Shown: positions 17,527 through 27,141 of the stretch, piece by piece
Layout of the letters: each line of letters begins with the position of its first letter
Numbering within the stretch: position 1 is the stretch's first letter
Origin: Actinomycetaceae bacterium
GTDB taxonomy: Bacteria; Actinomycetota; Actinomycetes; Actinomycetales; Actinomycetaceae
Assembly (NCBI GenBank): GCA_030537615.1
Contig: JAUNVP010000003.1
Location: 62,001 to 126,000, forward strand
Length of the DNA stretch: 64,000 bases
Direction: 5' to 3'
Position numbers and translations under genes: made by a program
Notes under the pieces: model-generated
What the model saw: the letters and a program-made list of their open reading frames with translations, nothing else
Told to the model about the DNA's origin: nothing
Database searches by the model: none

Positions 17527-19224
17527 ATGACGGTTCTCGTCAATAACCCCGATGAATTTGCCCAAGAAGCGCTCGCGGGATTTGCGGATGCTTTCCACGC
17601 GTGGGTTAAGCCCGTGTACGGCGGAGTCGTGCGATCAACAAAAGTGGAAGAGGGTAAGGTCGCCCTCGTTGTAGGCGGGGGATCCGGTCACTACCCGGCA
17701 TTCGCTGGATGGGTAGGCCCAGGATTTGCTGACGGCGCTGTTGCCGGCAATATTTTCTCTTCCCCCTCGGCTGCGCAGGCGTATTCTGTTGCCAAAGCCG
17801 CAGATCGAGGAGCCGGAATCCTCATCGGATTCGGCAACTATGCCGGGGACGTTCTCCACTTCGGACAAGCCGTTGAGCGATTGCGATCCGAAGGAATCGA
17901 CGCCCGTGCCATCGCAGTCACCGATGATATTGCCTCCGGTGGGCCGGATGAACACCTTAAACGACGTGGAATTGCCGGCGACCTTCCCGTGTTCAAAGTG
18001 ACCGCTGCGGCCGCGGAAGCGGGGCTATCAATCGACGAAGTTGAAGCCGTATTCACCAAGGTCAACGAACGCACCCGCTCATTCGGTGTGGCCTTCTCCG
18101 GTTGTACCCTTCCCGGAGCCGATGAACCCCTCTTCTCACTCGAACCGGGCACCATGGGCATCGGACTAGGGATTCACGGTGAACCCGGTGTCGACGATGC
18201 TCCCCTCGGTACCGCAGACGATGTCGCCAAAACACTGGTGGATGGACTGCTCGCCGATAAGCCGGACAATCCGGGCAAACGAGTCATCGCCCTCGTCAAC
18301 GGGCTTGGCGCTACCAAGTACGAAGAACTTTTCGTTCTTTACCGCGATATTGCCCGTAGACTGCGAGATTCCGGCTTGGACATTGTTGAAGGTGATGTCG
18401 CTGAGTTCGTCACCTCCCTCGACATGGCGGGTGCCTCACTCACACTGGTGTGGCTTGATGACGAGATCGAGAAATACTGGTTCGCTCCCTGCGACACCCC
18501 TGCGTACCGCAAGGGGACAATGGAGCGCCCGGAGGCCGACAAGCGCGAACTGGCGCTCGAACCTGAACCCGTTGAAGTCACCGAACAAGGCTCAGCCGAA
18601 TCGCAGCAGGCGGCTCGCCGGATTGCCGAGATCCTCCAGTCCATCGCCAAGTTGATGGAGGAGAAGGAAACTGAACTCGGAAAGATTGATTCGGTGGCGG
18701 GCGATGGCGATCACGGTGTGGGGATGGCGCGCGGATCAGCGGCCGCATTCAAGCAGGCCGCACGATTGCGCGACGAGGGCGCCGGTGCGGCCACAGTCCT
18801 TGCCGGAGCGGGCGATGCCTGGTCAGCCTCGGCAGGTGGAACATCGGGTGCGCTGTGGGGAGCGCTGCTTACTGCGTTCGGAGCCGAGCTTGGGGATACT
18901 GAGGCGGTCACTTCTTCCGCGGTCAATCGTGGTATGCGGGCCGCGCTCGATGCTATCCAGCGACTCGGTGGCGCGCAGGTTGGGGATAAGACGATGGTCG
19001 ATGCGCTGGCACCGGCTGTCGATGTGCTTGAACGAGGTGAGGCCGCGTCCCGCTGGTCGGATGCCGCAACCGCCGCGCGTGAGGGAGCCGAAACCACCAA
19101 GAACATCGTTGCTCGCGTCGGACGGGCTCGTCCACTGGGCGAAAAGAGCCTCGGCACACCCGATGCCGGTGCGACCTCCATGTCACTCATCATCAGTCTT
19201 ATTGCTGAGGTGCTGAGCGTCTAG
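17527..19224 (+). CDS. Single-chain dihydroxyacetone/erythrulose-type kinase (DhaK-DhaL fusion)
   Basis: This 565-residue protein joins a DhaK domain (residues 1 to about 330) to a DhaL domain (about 380-565). DhaK shows VGGGSGHYPAFAGWVG near the N-terminus and IHGEPGVDDAPLG, whose His is the usual covalent site for the keto substrate. DhaL shows SVAGDGDHGVGMARG, which binds ATP-Mg. Such ATP-dependent enzymes phosphorylate dihydroxyacetone, D-glyceraldehyde or erythrulose. No separate PTS phosphotransfer subunit is present. ATG 17527 with AAGGAG four bases upstream is chosen over GTG-type starts further up. A dehydrogenase gene is divergent. The exact ketose cannot be assigned. Confidence 0.85.
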   Translation: MTVLVNNPDEFAQEALAGFADAFHAWVKPVYGGVVRSTKVEEGKVALVVGGGSGHYPAFAGWVGPGFADGAVAGNIFSSPSAAQAYSVAKAADRGAGILIGFGNYAGDVLHFGQAVERLRSEGIDARAIAVTDDIASGGPDEHLKRRGIAGDLPVFKVTAAAAEAGLSIDEVEAVFTKVNERTRSFGVAFSGCTLPGADEPLFSLEPGTMGIGLGIHGEPGVDDAPLGTADDVAKTLVDGLLADKPDNPGKRVIALVNGLGATKYEELFVLYRDIARRLRDSGLDIVEGDVAEFVTSLDMAGASLTLVWLDDEIEKYWFAPCDTPAYRKGTMERPEADKRELALEPEPVEVTEQGSAESQQAARRIAEILQSIAKLMEEKETELGKIDSVAGDGDHGVGMARGSAAAFKQAARLRDEGAGAATVLAGAGDAWSASAGGTSGALWGALLTAFGAELGDTEAVTSSAVNRGMRAALDAIQRLGGAQVGDKTMVDALAPAVDVLERGEAASRWSDAATAAREGAETTKNIVARVGRARPLGEKSLGTPDAGATSMSLIISLIAEVLSV

Positions 19225-19234
19225 ACGTATCTGA

Positions 19235-19282
19235 GAGAGGGGTGCGAAGAGATGAGATTAGTTGCTCTTCGCACGCCCTCTC
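19235..19282. terminator. Hairpin after the DhaKL gene
   Basis: A stem of about 17 base pairs (GAGAGGGGTGCGAAGAG paired with 19265-19282, one bulge) with a 13-base loop lies ten bases after the kinase stop. No T run follows, so termination is likely but not of the classic type. Confidence 0.55.
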
Positions 19283-19343
19283 GCCTGACGGGGCTCTGGC
19301 CTGTCCATTAAGCTAGAGACCAACACCGCACTACGGAGGCACT

Positions 19344-19829
19344 ATGGAACTCGACATCGATCTGGACGCGCAAGGACTATTCGACCGTGCGCACGACTTC
19401 TCAATGGATTACCCAGCCGAGTCGGATGCACTCGTCACCGGCCTATCAGTTTTCGCGTGGTACGCCATGCCGGACTTTATTTCCTCACCGACCCTCCGGT
19501 TCTTTGGTAAGAGCGCCATTCTCGCCGGTATGGGAAGCTACTTCTACCACTTGCCCGACGCGGAAGAGGCAATTAAAGAAGGCTCCGATGCGGCCGTGCA
19601 GATATGGAAAAAATCTGGTTTAGCCGACCAGTCCATCCCCGTGCAGGTAGCTGCTGGGATCGCGGCCTCATCCGCGGTATTTTGGGTTAACTCGCTGACC
19701 GAACGATATATTCTGCACCGCGGAGAGCGGAAAAAGGCGAAGGGGAAGAAGTTCCCGCACGTCAAACAAGCTCTCGTTCTCGGTGGGCTGTGCGCGGCAA
19801 CCATGTACTTTGGCGCCCGGAGGGCGTGA
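19344..19829 (+). CDS. Hypothetical protein with hydrophobic segments
   Basis: This is a 161-residue protein that I do not recognise. ATG 19344 follows CGGAGG. The N-terminal 35 residues are acidic (MELDIDLDAQGLFDRAHDF). Hydrophobic stretches lie around DALVTGLSVFAWYAMPDF, around GKSAILAGMGSYFY, around VQVAAGIAASSAVFWV, and near the C-terminus (ALVLGGLCAATMYFGA). A lysine-rich patch (GERKKAKGKKFPHVK) precedes the last one. It may be a small membrane protein with a basic cytoplasmic loop. It lies just upstream of nrdF with its own ribosome site; no functional link is evident. Confidence 0.6.
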   Translation: MELDIDLDAQGLFDRAHDFSMDYPAESDALVTGLSVFAWYAMPDFISSPTLRFFGKSAILAGMGSYFYHLPDAEEAIKEGSDAAVQIWKKSGLADQSIPVQVAAGIAASSAVFWVNSLTERYILHRGERKKAKGKKFPHVKQALVLGGLCAATMYFGARRA

Positions 19830-19912
19830 GACAACCCATCAAATCGAACTGCGCCCTCATCCAACTTTCGTGGCATGATGGGCTTCGAGTCATCCATTAC
19901 AGGAGGAAGTAA

Positions 19913-20884
<972 letters not shown>

Positions 20885-20910
20885 CTTCCATTCGGTGTTC
20901 TTGACCTACG

Positions 20911-20955
20911 GCCGGCGCCCCGTCTGCTCACATGCGGATTGGGGCGCCGGCTTTT
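20911..20955 (+). terminator. Rho-independent terminator of nrdF
   Basis: GCCGGCGCCCC (20911-20921) pairs perfectly with GGGGCGCCGGC (20941-20951), followed by TTTTGTGTGT. It lies 27 bases after the nrdF stop. Confidence 0.85.
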
Positions 20956-20991
20956 GTGTGTCTTGGGATTGAGCGCGGAGGTACTGTTCGC

Positions 20992-21123
20992 TAGGGAGAG
21001 TCTACGTGGGGGGTTTGGACTCACTGTCGGGGTGTTTTGGGAGGTTGTCGGCTCTGTCTAGCGAAAATAGGTACGGTTAGGGAGAGCCTACGACGAGGGG
21101 AATGCTACTGGGGAGAGCTTACG
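20992..21123 (+). repeat. Three imperfect direct repeats TRGGGAGAGYYTACG
   Basis: Copies lie at 20992-21006 (TAGGGAGAGTCTACG), 21078-21092 (TAGGGAGAGCCTACG) and 21109-21123 (TGGGGAGAGCTTACG). The first two are also preceded by GGTAC within 20 bases. They fill most of the 375-nt gap between nrdF and the next gene, which otherwise holds only the nrdF terminator. They could be regulator sites for the downstream gene or remnants of a repeat; nothing decides between these. Confidence 0.5.
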
Positions 21124-21259
21124 GCGGTGTGGGCGATGGAGAAGGCAACGGCCCGAGCGCCGAGAAACACCTCACACCACCGAAGGTTGGGTTCGCTATC
21201 CGAGACTATGTTGCTCAGGAACCCGCCTCCCGAGATGCAATGACAGATACCCTGGGGAT

Positions 21260-22279
21260 ATGAGCACACAGCCGCCCGCGCCTCCTGCACCTGAGCAAGC
21301 GTCCGCCCACGTTGGTGGACCACAACGGTTGCGAAATACGCTTGTGGCAGCTCTGGTCATCGGAGGCTTGGTGCTGGTCGCTGTGATGTACGGTTTGTGG
21401 AACCGGCCGGGCGAAAATGAGCAACCGGTGCCCGCACCGACACAAACGGAGTCACCCGACCAGCCAACACGAGTTGAGTCCGAAATCGTGACGGAGGATC
21501 CGGCGGATCAACCCGATGCGATTACGCACGTGGATCTGGGCAATCAGGAGTGGACGTTTAGACTTCGAGATGAAGAGTATGTGCTTCCGTTTATCGATGG
21601 ACAATACGCGGACAATGGGCAGTACCACTGGAGTCTCGATGACGAGATGACCGTGTACTCCGACGCTAACCAGGACGGATATCTCGACGCCGCAACCGTG
21701 GTGAGCAAATACTCCATTGGCGGCAATGGCTGGGAACGTTTCGTCGTGCTATGGCGGTGGAATCCCCAAACCCAACAAGCTGAGATCATCCCTGATGTGG
21801 TCGGCTATTTCGTTCGCTGTTACGGGACTCTCGACTCACTGCAAGCGGTCAAAGGCGGTTTCCGCTTCTCAGGAATCGTTGTCCCCGACGACAGCGTGGA
21901 TAGTTCGTGTGCGCAACCGCGCGGTGAGCACTATTCGCGGACCGTCGCTATCGACGGTCTCGATCCCATCCGCATCGATGCAACGAGCGGCTGGGGAGGT
22001 ATCTGCGGCCGCGGCATTGGAGATGCCGGAGTTGGTCAAATGGTTTCCGACGTGGCCGATGAGTTCAAGGTGGCCGCTCGCACGTCCGCCCCCGATATTA
22101 CGCTCAAAGTTGATCATTTTGGTCAGGCCAATGGCCATCCCATCGATAAAGCTGCCGGCCACTATTATCGGGGAGACTACGTCCTCATTTACTACTATCC
22201 GCACGACGTCGACTTCGAACACCTCGGTGAAACTCCGTGTGGGTGGGCAAAGCTTAAGCCTGGCGAACCGCGTGGATGA
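21260..22279 (+). CDS. Membrane-anchored extracellular protein, unknown function
   Basis: This 339-residue protein begins with a Pro-rich cytoplasmic segment (MSTQPPAPPAPEQ). One membrane helix follows (LVAALVIGGLVLVAVMYGLW, about residues 29-48), then a Pro/Thr/Glu-rich spacer and an exported domain. That domain contains YSDANQDGYLD, which looks like a calcium-binding EF-hand-type loop, and several cysteines (VRCYG, DSSCAQ, GGICG, TPCGW) that could form disulphides. I do not recognise the family. ATG 21260 is preceded by GGGGAT. The upstream gap carries three direct repeats. Confidence 0.6.
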   Translation: MSTQPPAPPAPEQASAHVGGPQRLRNTLVAALVIGGLVLVAVMYGLWNRPGENEQPVPAPTQTESPDQPTRVESEIVTEDPADQPDAITHVDLGNQEWTFRLRDEEYVLPFIDGQYADNGQYHWSLDDEMTVYSDANQDGYLDAATVVSKYSIGGNGWERFVVLWRWNPQTQQAEIIPDVVGYFVRCYGTLDSLQAVKGGFRFSGIVVPDDSVDSSCAQPRGEHYSRTVAIDGLDPIRIDATSGWGGICGRGIGDAGVGQMVSDVADEFKVAARTSAPDITLKVDHFGQANGHPIDKAAGHYYRGDYVLIYYYPHDVDFEHLGETPCGWAKLKPGEPRG

Positions 22280-22583
22280 GCAATGCTCGCCCTGCCAGCG
22301 CGATAAAGCGCTCGATCAGATATGAAACCTCAGTGACGAGGACGGTGGTGCTGCGGTGATTGCGGTTTCTGTCTGCTGGGCAATGATAACTGTGCCGTTT
22401 CCGATGTTCGTGGCGACGCCATCTGCCGTATGGGTCAATCCCTCACAATGACAATCAATCGTACTTTAAGCAGTCGCTAATCATGGTACGGCGTCTATTG
22501 TGGTCACGTAGGTGTTACCCATGTCGATGACACAACTTCGAGAACCAACAGGTCACAGAAATTCGGAGCGGCATCGACCACAG
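22280..22583 (-). other. 304-nt gap with coding-like fragments but no intact gene
   Basis: No complete gene is visible. On the minus strand, two open stretches read like protein but have no start codon. One (about 22503-22600) ends in DLLVLEVVSSTWVTPT at a TGA. The other (about 22324-22466) reads STIDCHCEGLTHTADGVATN and onwards to a TGA. They are in different frames and separated by stops. They could be remnants of a decayed exported protein, or chance. Confidence 0.3.
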
Positions 22584-23753
22584 TTACTGTGTGCGTGGCG
22601 CTGCCGTTGAGTTCCTTACAATGAGTGTCGGCACAATCTGCACTGAAGCCAGAGGACTGTCGGGATTGGCAATTCGATTAACCAGGGTGCGCATAGCGTA
22701 CATTCCCAGATACTTCTTTGGAGGTGCGATTGCTGTCAGCGCGGGACGAGCGAGACGCGAGAGTTCATCATCGTAGCTGACGATGGAAATATCATCGGGA
22801 ATCGACAACTTCCGCGACTGAATGTACTCGTTCACTACTAACGCAGCTTCGTCGGAGTGAACGAGGAACGCTGTGACGTCCTCTTCAATGCACCTGTCGA
22901 CAAACGCGCGAATCGCGCGAGATCGTTCACGACCGGTCAGTTCAGTGGTATCGCAATACGGTGAGTTTTCGTCGAGCTGAAGTTCTGAGAGTGCCTTGCG
23001 CCACCCGTTGCGAATTTCGCGGCGAGAAGGGATCAGTTTATCGGTCACGAGAGCAATCGTGACGTGCCCTAATGCGCTCAGGTGACGAACAGCCATGTCT
23101 CCGCCAGCGTGATGATCGGTGATGACGTTTTCAATCATTCTCGAGTGTTTACCGCGCGGGTGAAGGGAACGCTCAATGAGCACGATAGGAATGGTGAAGT
23201 CCTGGAGATAGGTGATGAGCTCATCGCTACCCTCGCCTTCGAGGTCGGGAACAAGGAGCAATCCATCAATGCTCGAATCGCGTGATAGGCGTTCAAGTTG
23301 TTCGAGATTGTCTCGAGCGGCAAAAGTTGATCCCTGTAGCAGAAGTCGAGAGTTGATTTCATCAGCAGCTTGATTTGCTCCATCGATAATGGCAGGCCAA
23401 TAGAAATCGAGAGAGGGAGTGATTACTCCGATGGTCAATCCCGTCGGGACGCTGTTGCTCCGCTCAGCGGGTAGGAGGCGAGCGCCTCCACGAACTTGTT
23501 CAATCAGGCCTTCTTTCGCCAGCAAGCTGATGTCTCGTCGTATCGTGATGGGTGAAACCGAGAGATTCTCAGCAACGTCGGATACTGTCACCGAACCGTG
23601 GGTTTGGATCAGACTGAGAATTTGCTCGCGGCGATTCGCCGGCAGGATACGTGAAGTTGACAATTGGTGCTCCGAAAATTTCGAGGGCGTGAGTGCCGTA
23701 CGATCATTATCGACCATATTAACCACTTCACCATGCGTGATGTTATACGTCAC
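22584..23753 (-). CDS. Hybrid transcription regulator: DeoR-type HTH with LacI/GalR-type sugar-sensing domain
   Basis: Up to 389 residues. About residues 37-95 form a DeoR-like winged helix (RREQILSLIQTHGSVTVSD, then SVSPITIRRDISLL). From about residue 125 the protein follows the LacI periplasmic-binding fold: GLTIGVITPSLDFYWPAIID, GLLLVPDLEGEGS, IVLIERSLHP, an HHAGGDMAVRHL segment, and ISIVSYDDELSRLARPALT. It should repress or activate a carbohydrate operon in response to a sugar. GTG 23753 is the outermost start and overlaps a perfect palindrome; ATG 23717 is an alternative. No sugar transporter or enzyme gene adjoins it, so its target is unclear. Confidence 0.75.
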   Translation of the reverse strand: MTYNITHGEVVNMVDNDRTALTPSKFSEHQLSTSRILPANRREQILSLIQTHGSVTVSDVAENLSVSPITIRRDISLLAKEGLIEQVRGGARLLPAERSNSVPTGLTIGVITPSLDFYWPAIIDGANQAADEINSRLLLQGSTFAARDNLEQLERLSRDSSIDGLLLVPDLEGEGSDELITYLQDFTIPIVLIERSLHPRGKHSRMIENVITDHHAGGDMAVRHLSALGHVTIALVTDKLIPSRREIRNGWRKALSELQLDENSPYCDTTELTGRERSRAIRAFVDRCIEEDVTAFLVHSDEAALVVNEYIQSRKLSIPDDISIVSYDDELSRLARPALTAIAPPKKYLGMYAMRTLVNRIANPDSPLASVQIVPTLIVRNSTAAPRTQ

Positions 23754-23761
23754 CAGGTGAC
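23749..23761. promoter_or_regulatory. Perfect palindrome, candidate operator for autoregulation
   Basis: GTCACCAGGTGAC reads the same on both strands around a central base. It lies at the 5' end of the regulator gene, overlapping its outermost possible start. This is a plausible site for binding of the regulator itself; inference from position and symmetry only. Confidence 0.4.
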
Positions 23762-24348
23762 TGTCGCGGGAGAAAGGTTACGCCTGGCGATTGTCGGTGT
23801 CGAGAGCAGAAGTTGATCGTACAGAGTGAGTTAACCGAGAGAGTTTGAGCTACCGAGTTCGCCGTTTTGGAACGAAAGAGACCGTTTTGAGCCGCGACCA
23901 TGCTCGAAAAGTCAATCAGTTGAGTGCATTCAGCTATTGCTGATCTTGAGTGATTGATAGTGTGCGCTGTCGATAGGGAAGCCGGTACGTGTGGAGAACT
24001 CAACACCGAGTAGGCGTCGTCGTTTTCGTCACCCAACAGGACATGTCGCCCTACCGACGTCACGGTGGATATTGCCGTCGCGAGTTTCGTCCGATCAACT
24101 CATTCGTCTATACGATTAAGCCCATTGGAATCTCAACTTCGCAACTGAATGGTATGCACTCGTCAGTATTGTCAAAGCTGACAGATCGGGTATCAGAGTC
24201 GAGCTCTCAGGTTAATAAGACAAGGATGACGGTACTTTCGTGACCTGTGATCTTTCCGCAGGCAGAGGTCGGCATTTCGCGGTACAGAACGTGCCGAGAT
24301 TCTTCTATTCCGATGAGATTGGTTAGCTCGGCGACATGAGCGATCGCG
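23754..24348. other. 595-nt gap without a recognisable gene
   Basis: Short open frames exist on both strands, for example 23989-24243 plus and 23743-24063 minus. None has a ribosome site, a known motif or actinobacterial-looking composition. By eye it is less GC-rich than the flanking genes. Together with the gap on the other side of the regulator it may be the site of a lost or decayed operon. Confidence 0.4.
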
Positions 24349-25656
24349 TCACTTGCGCCGGACGATCAGTCGTGTGCCGCGAGTGTTCATTCCCAGGCGC
24401 GCATACGCCCACGGCATCGTAGTTAATGTCCACAGCGCCGCGAACACGCCGATACCCGCCGTTGCCCAAATCGCCACCGATAGGCTCCACGCGGCTGTAA
24501 GTGATGAGACGAGAAATGGGCCGACGGTTGCACCCAGTTGGGAGACACCGTTCCAGTAGCCGAGGAACTTCGATTTATTGTGGTCGGGAGCGAGGTCGGC
24601 ACCGGTTGTCATCATGATCCCCGAGCCAAATCCATTCCCGAATCCGACGAGACACGCACCGAGCACGAAGGCGACCGGAGTGGAGGTGAACGGAAGAAAC
24701 GCGAAAGCCAACCCCATCACCCCGAGTGTTGGCACGAGTACCGCTCGACGTCCGTACCGGTCCATCAGCGCACCCGACGGGTAGAACATGATGACATCAA
24801 CAATCGCAGCGATCGCCCACGTGAGAGAGATCGTCTCGGCCTCCATGCCGAGCGCATTGCCCCACAGCGGAATGAGAACATTGCGGTTAGCTCGCGCGAG
24901 GGACAGTGCCACGATACTGATTCCGACGGTTACAGAAGCGGGATAGTCGATAGATTCGCGCGGTGGGGGCATCCAATCGGGGCGTTCAGTGGGGGCAGGA
25001 TCCGTAGCCTTTCCCGATGCAGAGGATGCGGTTGTGTCGAGCATTGTCGGTGTAGGGAGAGCGAAAACGAGGATTAGTCCGACAGCTATGAGAGCCGTCG
25101 AAATGTGGAGGACGAATACGGCTCCAATTGCCCACAGCGTCACTACTGCCGAACCGATGGCGGGGCCGACGAGATTCCCCAACCGGAACATGCCGCCGAA
25201 AGTCGCCATCGCACGAGCTCGGAACAGGGGCGGCACGGACTGAGAAACGTACGACTGTCGCGCAAGAGACCAGACGTTAGCGGAGATAGCGAGGATGACG
25301 ATCCCGATGACATAGACGGCTTGCGCCCACGGCCTCCCCGCATGTACGAGGGCGAAAAGCATCCCACTTAAAGCCCCGATTGCCATGGCAGTTGCCGCAA
25401 TCATCGCGGCTTTTTCGGACCGCGACACGAGAATTGAACCAACGATCGGAGCTGAAATCACTCCGACTAAACCGTTGACTCCCACGACGGCTGACGACAA
25501 TGACTCGGAAAACCCGAGATCGAGAGCGGCAAGCACGAGCATAGGTGCGAGCGCTCCGGTGCCGATTGCGTAGATGAAAGACGGAGCGTAGATCGGGCCG
25601 ATGAGACTGCGCAGAACGCGTCGAACGTTTCGACCGTATTCGCGATCGGAGCCCAC
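24349..25656 (-). CDS. MFS transporter
   Basis: This 435-residue protein has about 12 hydrophobic segments. A DRYGRRAVLVP loop in the second half is typical of the major facilitator superfamily. Between the two halves lies a hydrophilic loop of about 45 residues rich in Ser, Thr and Pro. GTG 25656 follows AGGAGAAAGGAGATGAC, a strong ribosome site. Substrate unknown; the fold suggests drug or metabolite export. It is divergent from the phosphatase gene, and downstream lies the gene-poor stretch beside the orphan regulator. Confidence 0.85.
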   Translation of the reverse strand: MGSDREYGRNVRRVLRSLIGPIYAPSFIYAIGTGALAPMLVLAALDLGFSESLSSAVVGVNGLVGVISAPIVGSILVSRSEKAAMIAATAMAIGALSGMLFALVHAGRPWAQAVYVIGIVILAISANVWSLARQSYVSQSVPPLFRARAMATFGGMFRLGNLVGPAIGSAVVTLWAIGAVFVLHISTALIAVGLILVFALPTPTMLDTTASSASGKATDPAPTERPDWMPPPRESIDYPASVTVGISIVALSLARANRNVLIPLWGNALGMEAETISLTWAIAAIVDVIMFYPSGALMDRYGRRAVLVPTLGVMGLAFAFLPFTSTPVAFVLGACLVGFGNGFGSGIMMTTGADLAPDHNKSKFLGYWNGVSQLGATVGPFLVSSLTAAWSLSVAIWATAGIGVFAALWTLTTMPWAYARLGMNTRGTRLIVRRK

Positions 25657-25751
25657 GTCATCTCCTTTCTCCTAGCACCCTGTCCGATGGTATCGAGCTT
25701 CTCACGACGCATGGTAACCTGCTCATCGCTGGCATCGAGTAAGGACGTTGA

Positions 25752-25757
25752 TAGGGT
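25752..25757 (+). promoter_or_regulatory. Possible -10 hexamer for the phosphatase gene
   Basis: TAGGGT, with TGA just before it, lies six bases ahead of ATG 25764. Transcription could begin at the start codon. GGTGG in the same place could instead act as a weak ribosome site. Confidence 0.35.
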
Positions 25758-25763
25758 GGCGAT

Positions 25764-26288
25764 ATGACTTATCGACTACTCATGGTGTGTACCGGTAATA
25801 TCTGTCGCTCAGCAATGGCGGAAGTGATTCTTAACGATCGTTTCAAGCGTGAAGGAATTGACGCGGTCGTCGATTCAGCCGGTATCTCAGACGAAGAACA
25901 CGGTGGTCCCATAGACTACCGAGCGGCGCGCACCCTTAAAGCAGCAGGCTACGCGGTTCCCCATCACCGAGCCCACCAGGTGCAAGCGAATGAGCTCGGT
26001 CGTTACGATCTGGTTCTCGCTATGACATCTCACCACTACAACGCTCTCGAGCGTCTCGCGGGCCGCGCCGGAGTGGAGGTTCGAACCGATGCTCCGACAG
26101 GTGATGAAACAGCCATCGATTTGCGGATGTTTCGAAGCTTCGATGCCTCAGCGGGTTCCCCTCGACACCGCCGCGATCTCGATGTGCCTGACCCGTGGTA
26201 CGGCGACCAGTCAGACTTTGAGATCACATTGGACACGATCGAAGCAGCCGCAGACGCCATTGTCGACCATGTGAGGGCTCGTGCCTGA
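25764..26288 (+). CDS. Low-molecular-weight protein tyrosine phosphatase
   Basis: This 174-residue protein opens with the phosphate-binding loop CTGNICRS: catalytic Cys9, then five residues, then Arg15. It contains DPWYG near residue 150, which holds the general-acid aspartate of this family. Such enzymes remove phosphate from tyrosine in proteins; in actinobacteria some are secreted or act on polysaccharide-export kinases. No tyrosine kinase gene is nearby. The stop overlaps the start of the following secreted-protein gene by eight bases, so the two are probably co-translated. Confidence 0.9.
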   Translation: MTYRLLMVCTGNICRSAMAEVILNDRFKREGIDAVVDSAGISDEEHGGPIDYRAARTLKAAGYAVPHHRAHQVQANELGRYDLVLAMTSHHYNALERLAGRAGVEVRTDAPTGDETAIDLRMFRSFDASAGSPRHRRDLDVPDPWYGDQSDFEITLDTIEAAADAIVDHVRARA

Positions 26289-27141
26289 AGTTGGGGGTGG
26301 GCCGCGCCTGGCCTACCTCATTCCCTTTATTGCGCTTGGACTCGCACTGGGTGCCGTCATTGTTGCATGGAGTCCGCAGGACGAACTCGTCGACCAACCG
26401 GTTTTAGCTCCGACCGCGCCGCCGCTTGCTCTCGATGGCTTTTCAGCGGGAAATCTCATATCGGACGAGGAATTTTTCGATCCGAACACAATGAGTGAAG
26501 CAGACGTGAGCGAGTTCATTAGCACGTGGAACGACGGGTGTCAGAGTGGACCTGATGGAACCGAATGTCTGTCGGTTTACCGGGAGGATACTCCCACCTG
26601 GCCAGCTGACCGATATTGCCCCTCCGACTTTATCGGTGAAAGTGAGGACTCGGCGGCATCGATCATCACCAAAGTCTCGCATGCATGCGAGATTAATCCG
26701 CGCGTGCTCATTACGACCTTGCAAAAGGAGCAGGGGTTGGTGACGGCCTCCGGGCCTCGGCTCTTAGCGAAAAGGTACGACATAGCGATGGGCTACGGTT
26801 GCCCGGACGGGACTGACTGCGACCCGCAGTACTTCGGATTCGCTCGCCAGATGTACTTTGCTGCTCGGCAGTTTCAAAAATACCGGCTCCAGCCCGAACT
26901 GTACGATGTGAAAGCTCAAGCGACAAATACCGTCGCCTATCACGTCAATCCCGAATGCGGTAGTAGCGAAGTGTATGTGGAAAACCAGGCAACAGCCGGC
27001 CTCTATAACTACACGCCCTATCAGCCAAACGACAGCGCCCTCCGAGGATTCGTTGATGAGTGCGCGACGTGGGGAAATATGAACTTCTATGGGCTGTACC
27101 ACGCGTGGTTCCCAGCCAATGTCCCCACCAGCGAGAACTAG
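26281..27141 (+). CDS. Secreted or membrane-anchored protein, lysozyme-like by inference
   Basis: This 286-residue protein has one N-terminal hydrophobic helix (LAYLIPFIALGLALGAVIVA) and an exported domain. LITTLQKEQGLVT, MGYGCPDGTDCDPQYFGF, NTVAYHVNPECGSSEVYVEN and LYNYTPYQPN form a block that I have seen in many actinobacterial surface proteins. The Glu in QKEQGL and the following GY/F pattern recall lytic transglycosylases, so peptidoglycan cleavage is a guess. Six or more cysteines could pair outside the cell. GTG 26281 overlaps the phosphatase gene. Its end overlaps the convergent phosphoribosyltransferase by four bases. Confidence 0.65.
   Translation: MPEVGGGPRLAYLIPFIALGLALGAVIVAWSPQDELVDQPVLAPTAPPLALDGFSAGNLISDEEFFDPNTMSEADVSEFISTWNDGCQSGPDGTECLSVYREDTPTWPADRYCPSDFIGESEDSAASIITKVSHACEINPRVLITTLQKEQGLVTASGPRLLAKRYDIAMGYGCPDGTDCDPQYFGFARQMYFAARQFQKYRLQPELYDVKAQATNTVAYHVNPECGSSEVYVENQATAGLYNYTPYQPNDSALRGFVDECATWGNMNFYGLYHAWFPANVPTSEN

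Noticed and set aside
19235..19282. Inverted repeat after the kinase gene as an attachment site or insertion-sequence end
   Set aside because: No transposase, integrase or target duplication is near; its position fits a terminator better.
23743..24063. Minus-strand open frame of 106 codons upstream of the hybrid regulator
   Set aside because: Ser/Thr-rich chance-like sequence without a ribosome site; kept only as part of a gene-free gap.
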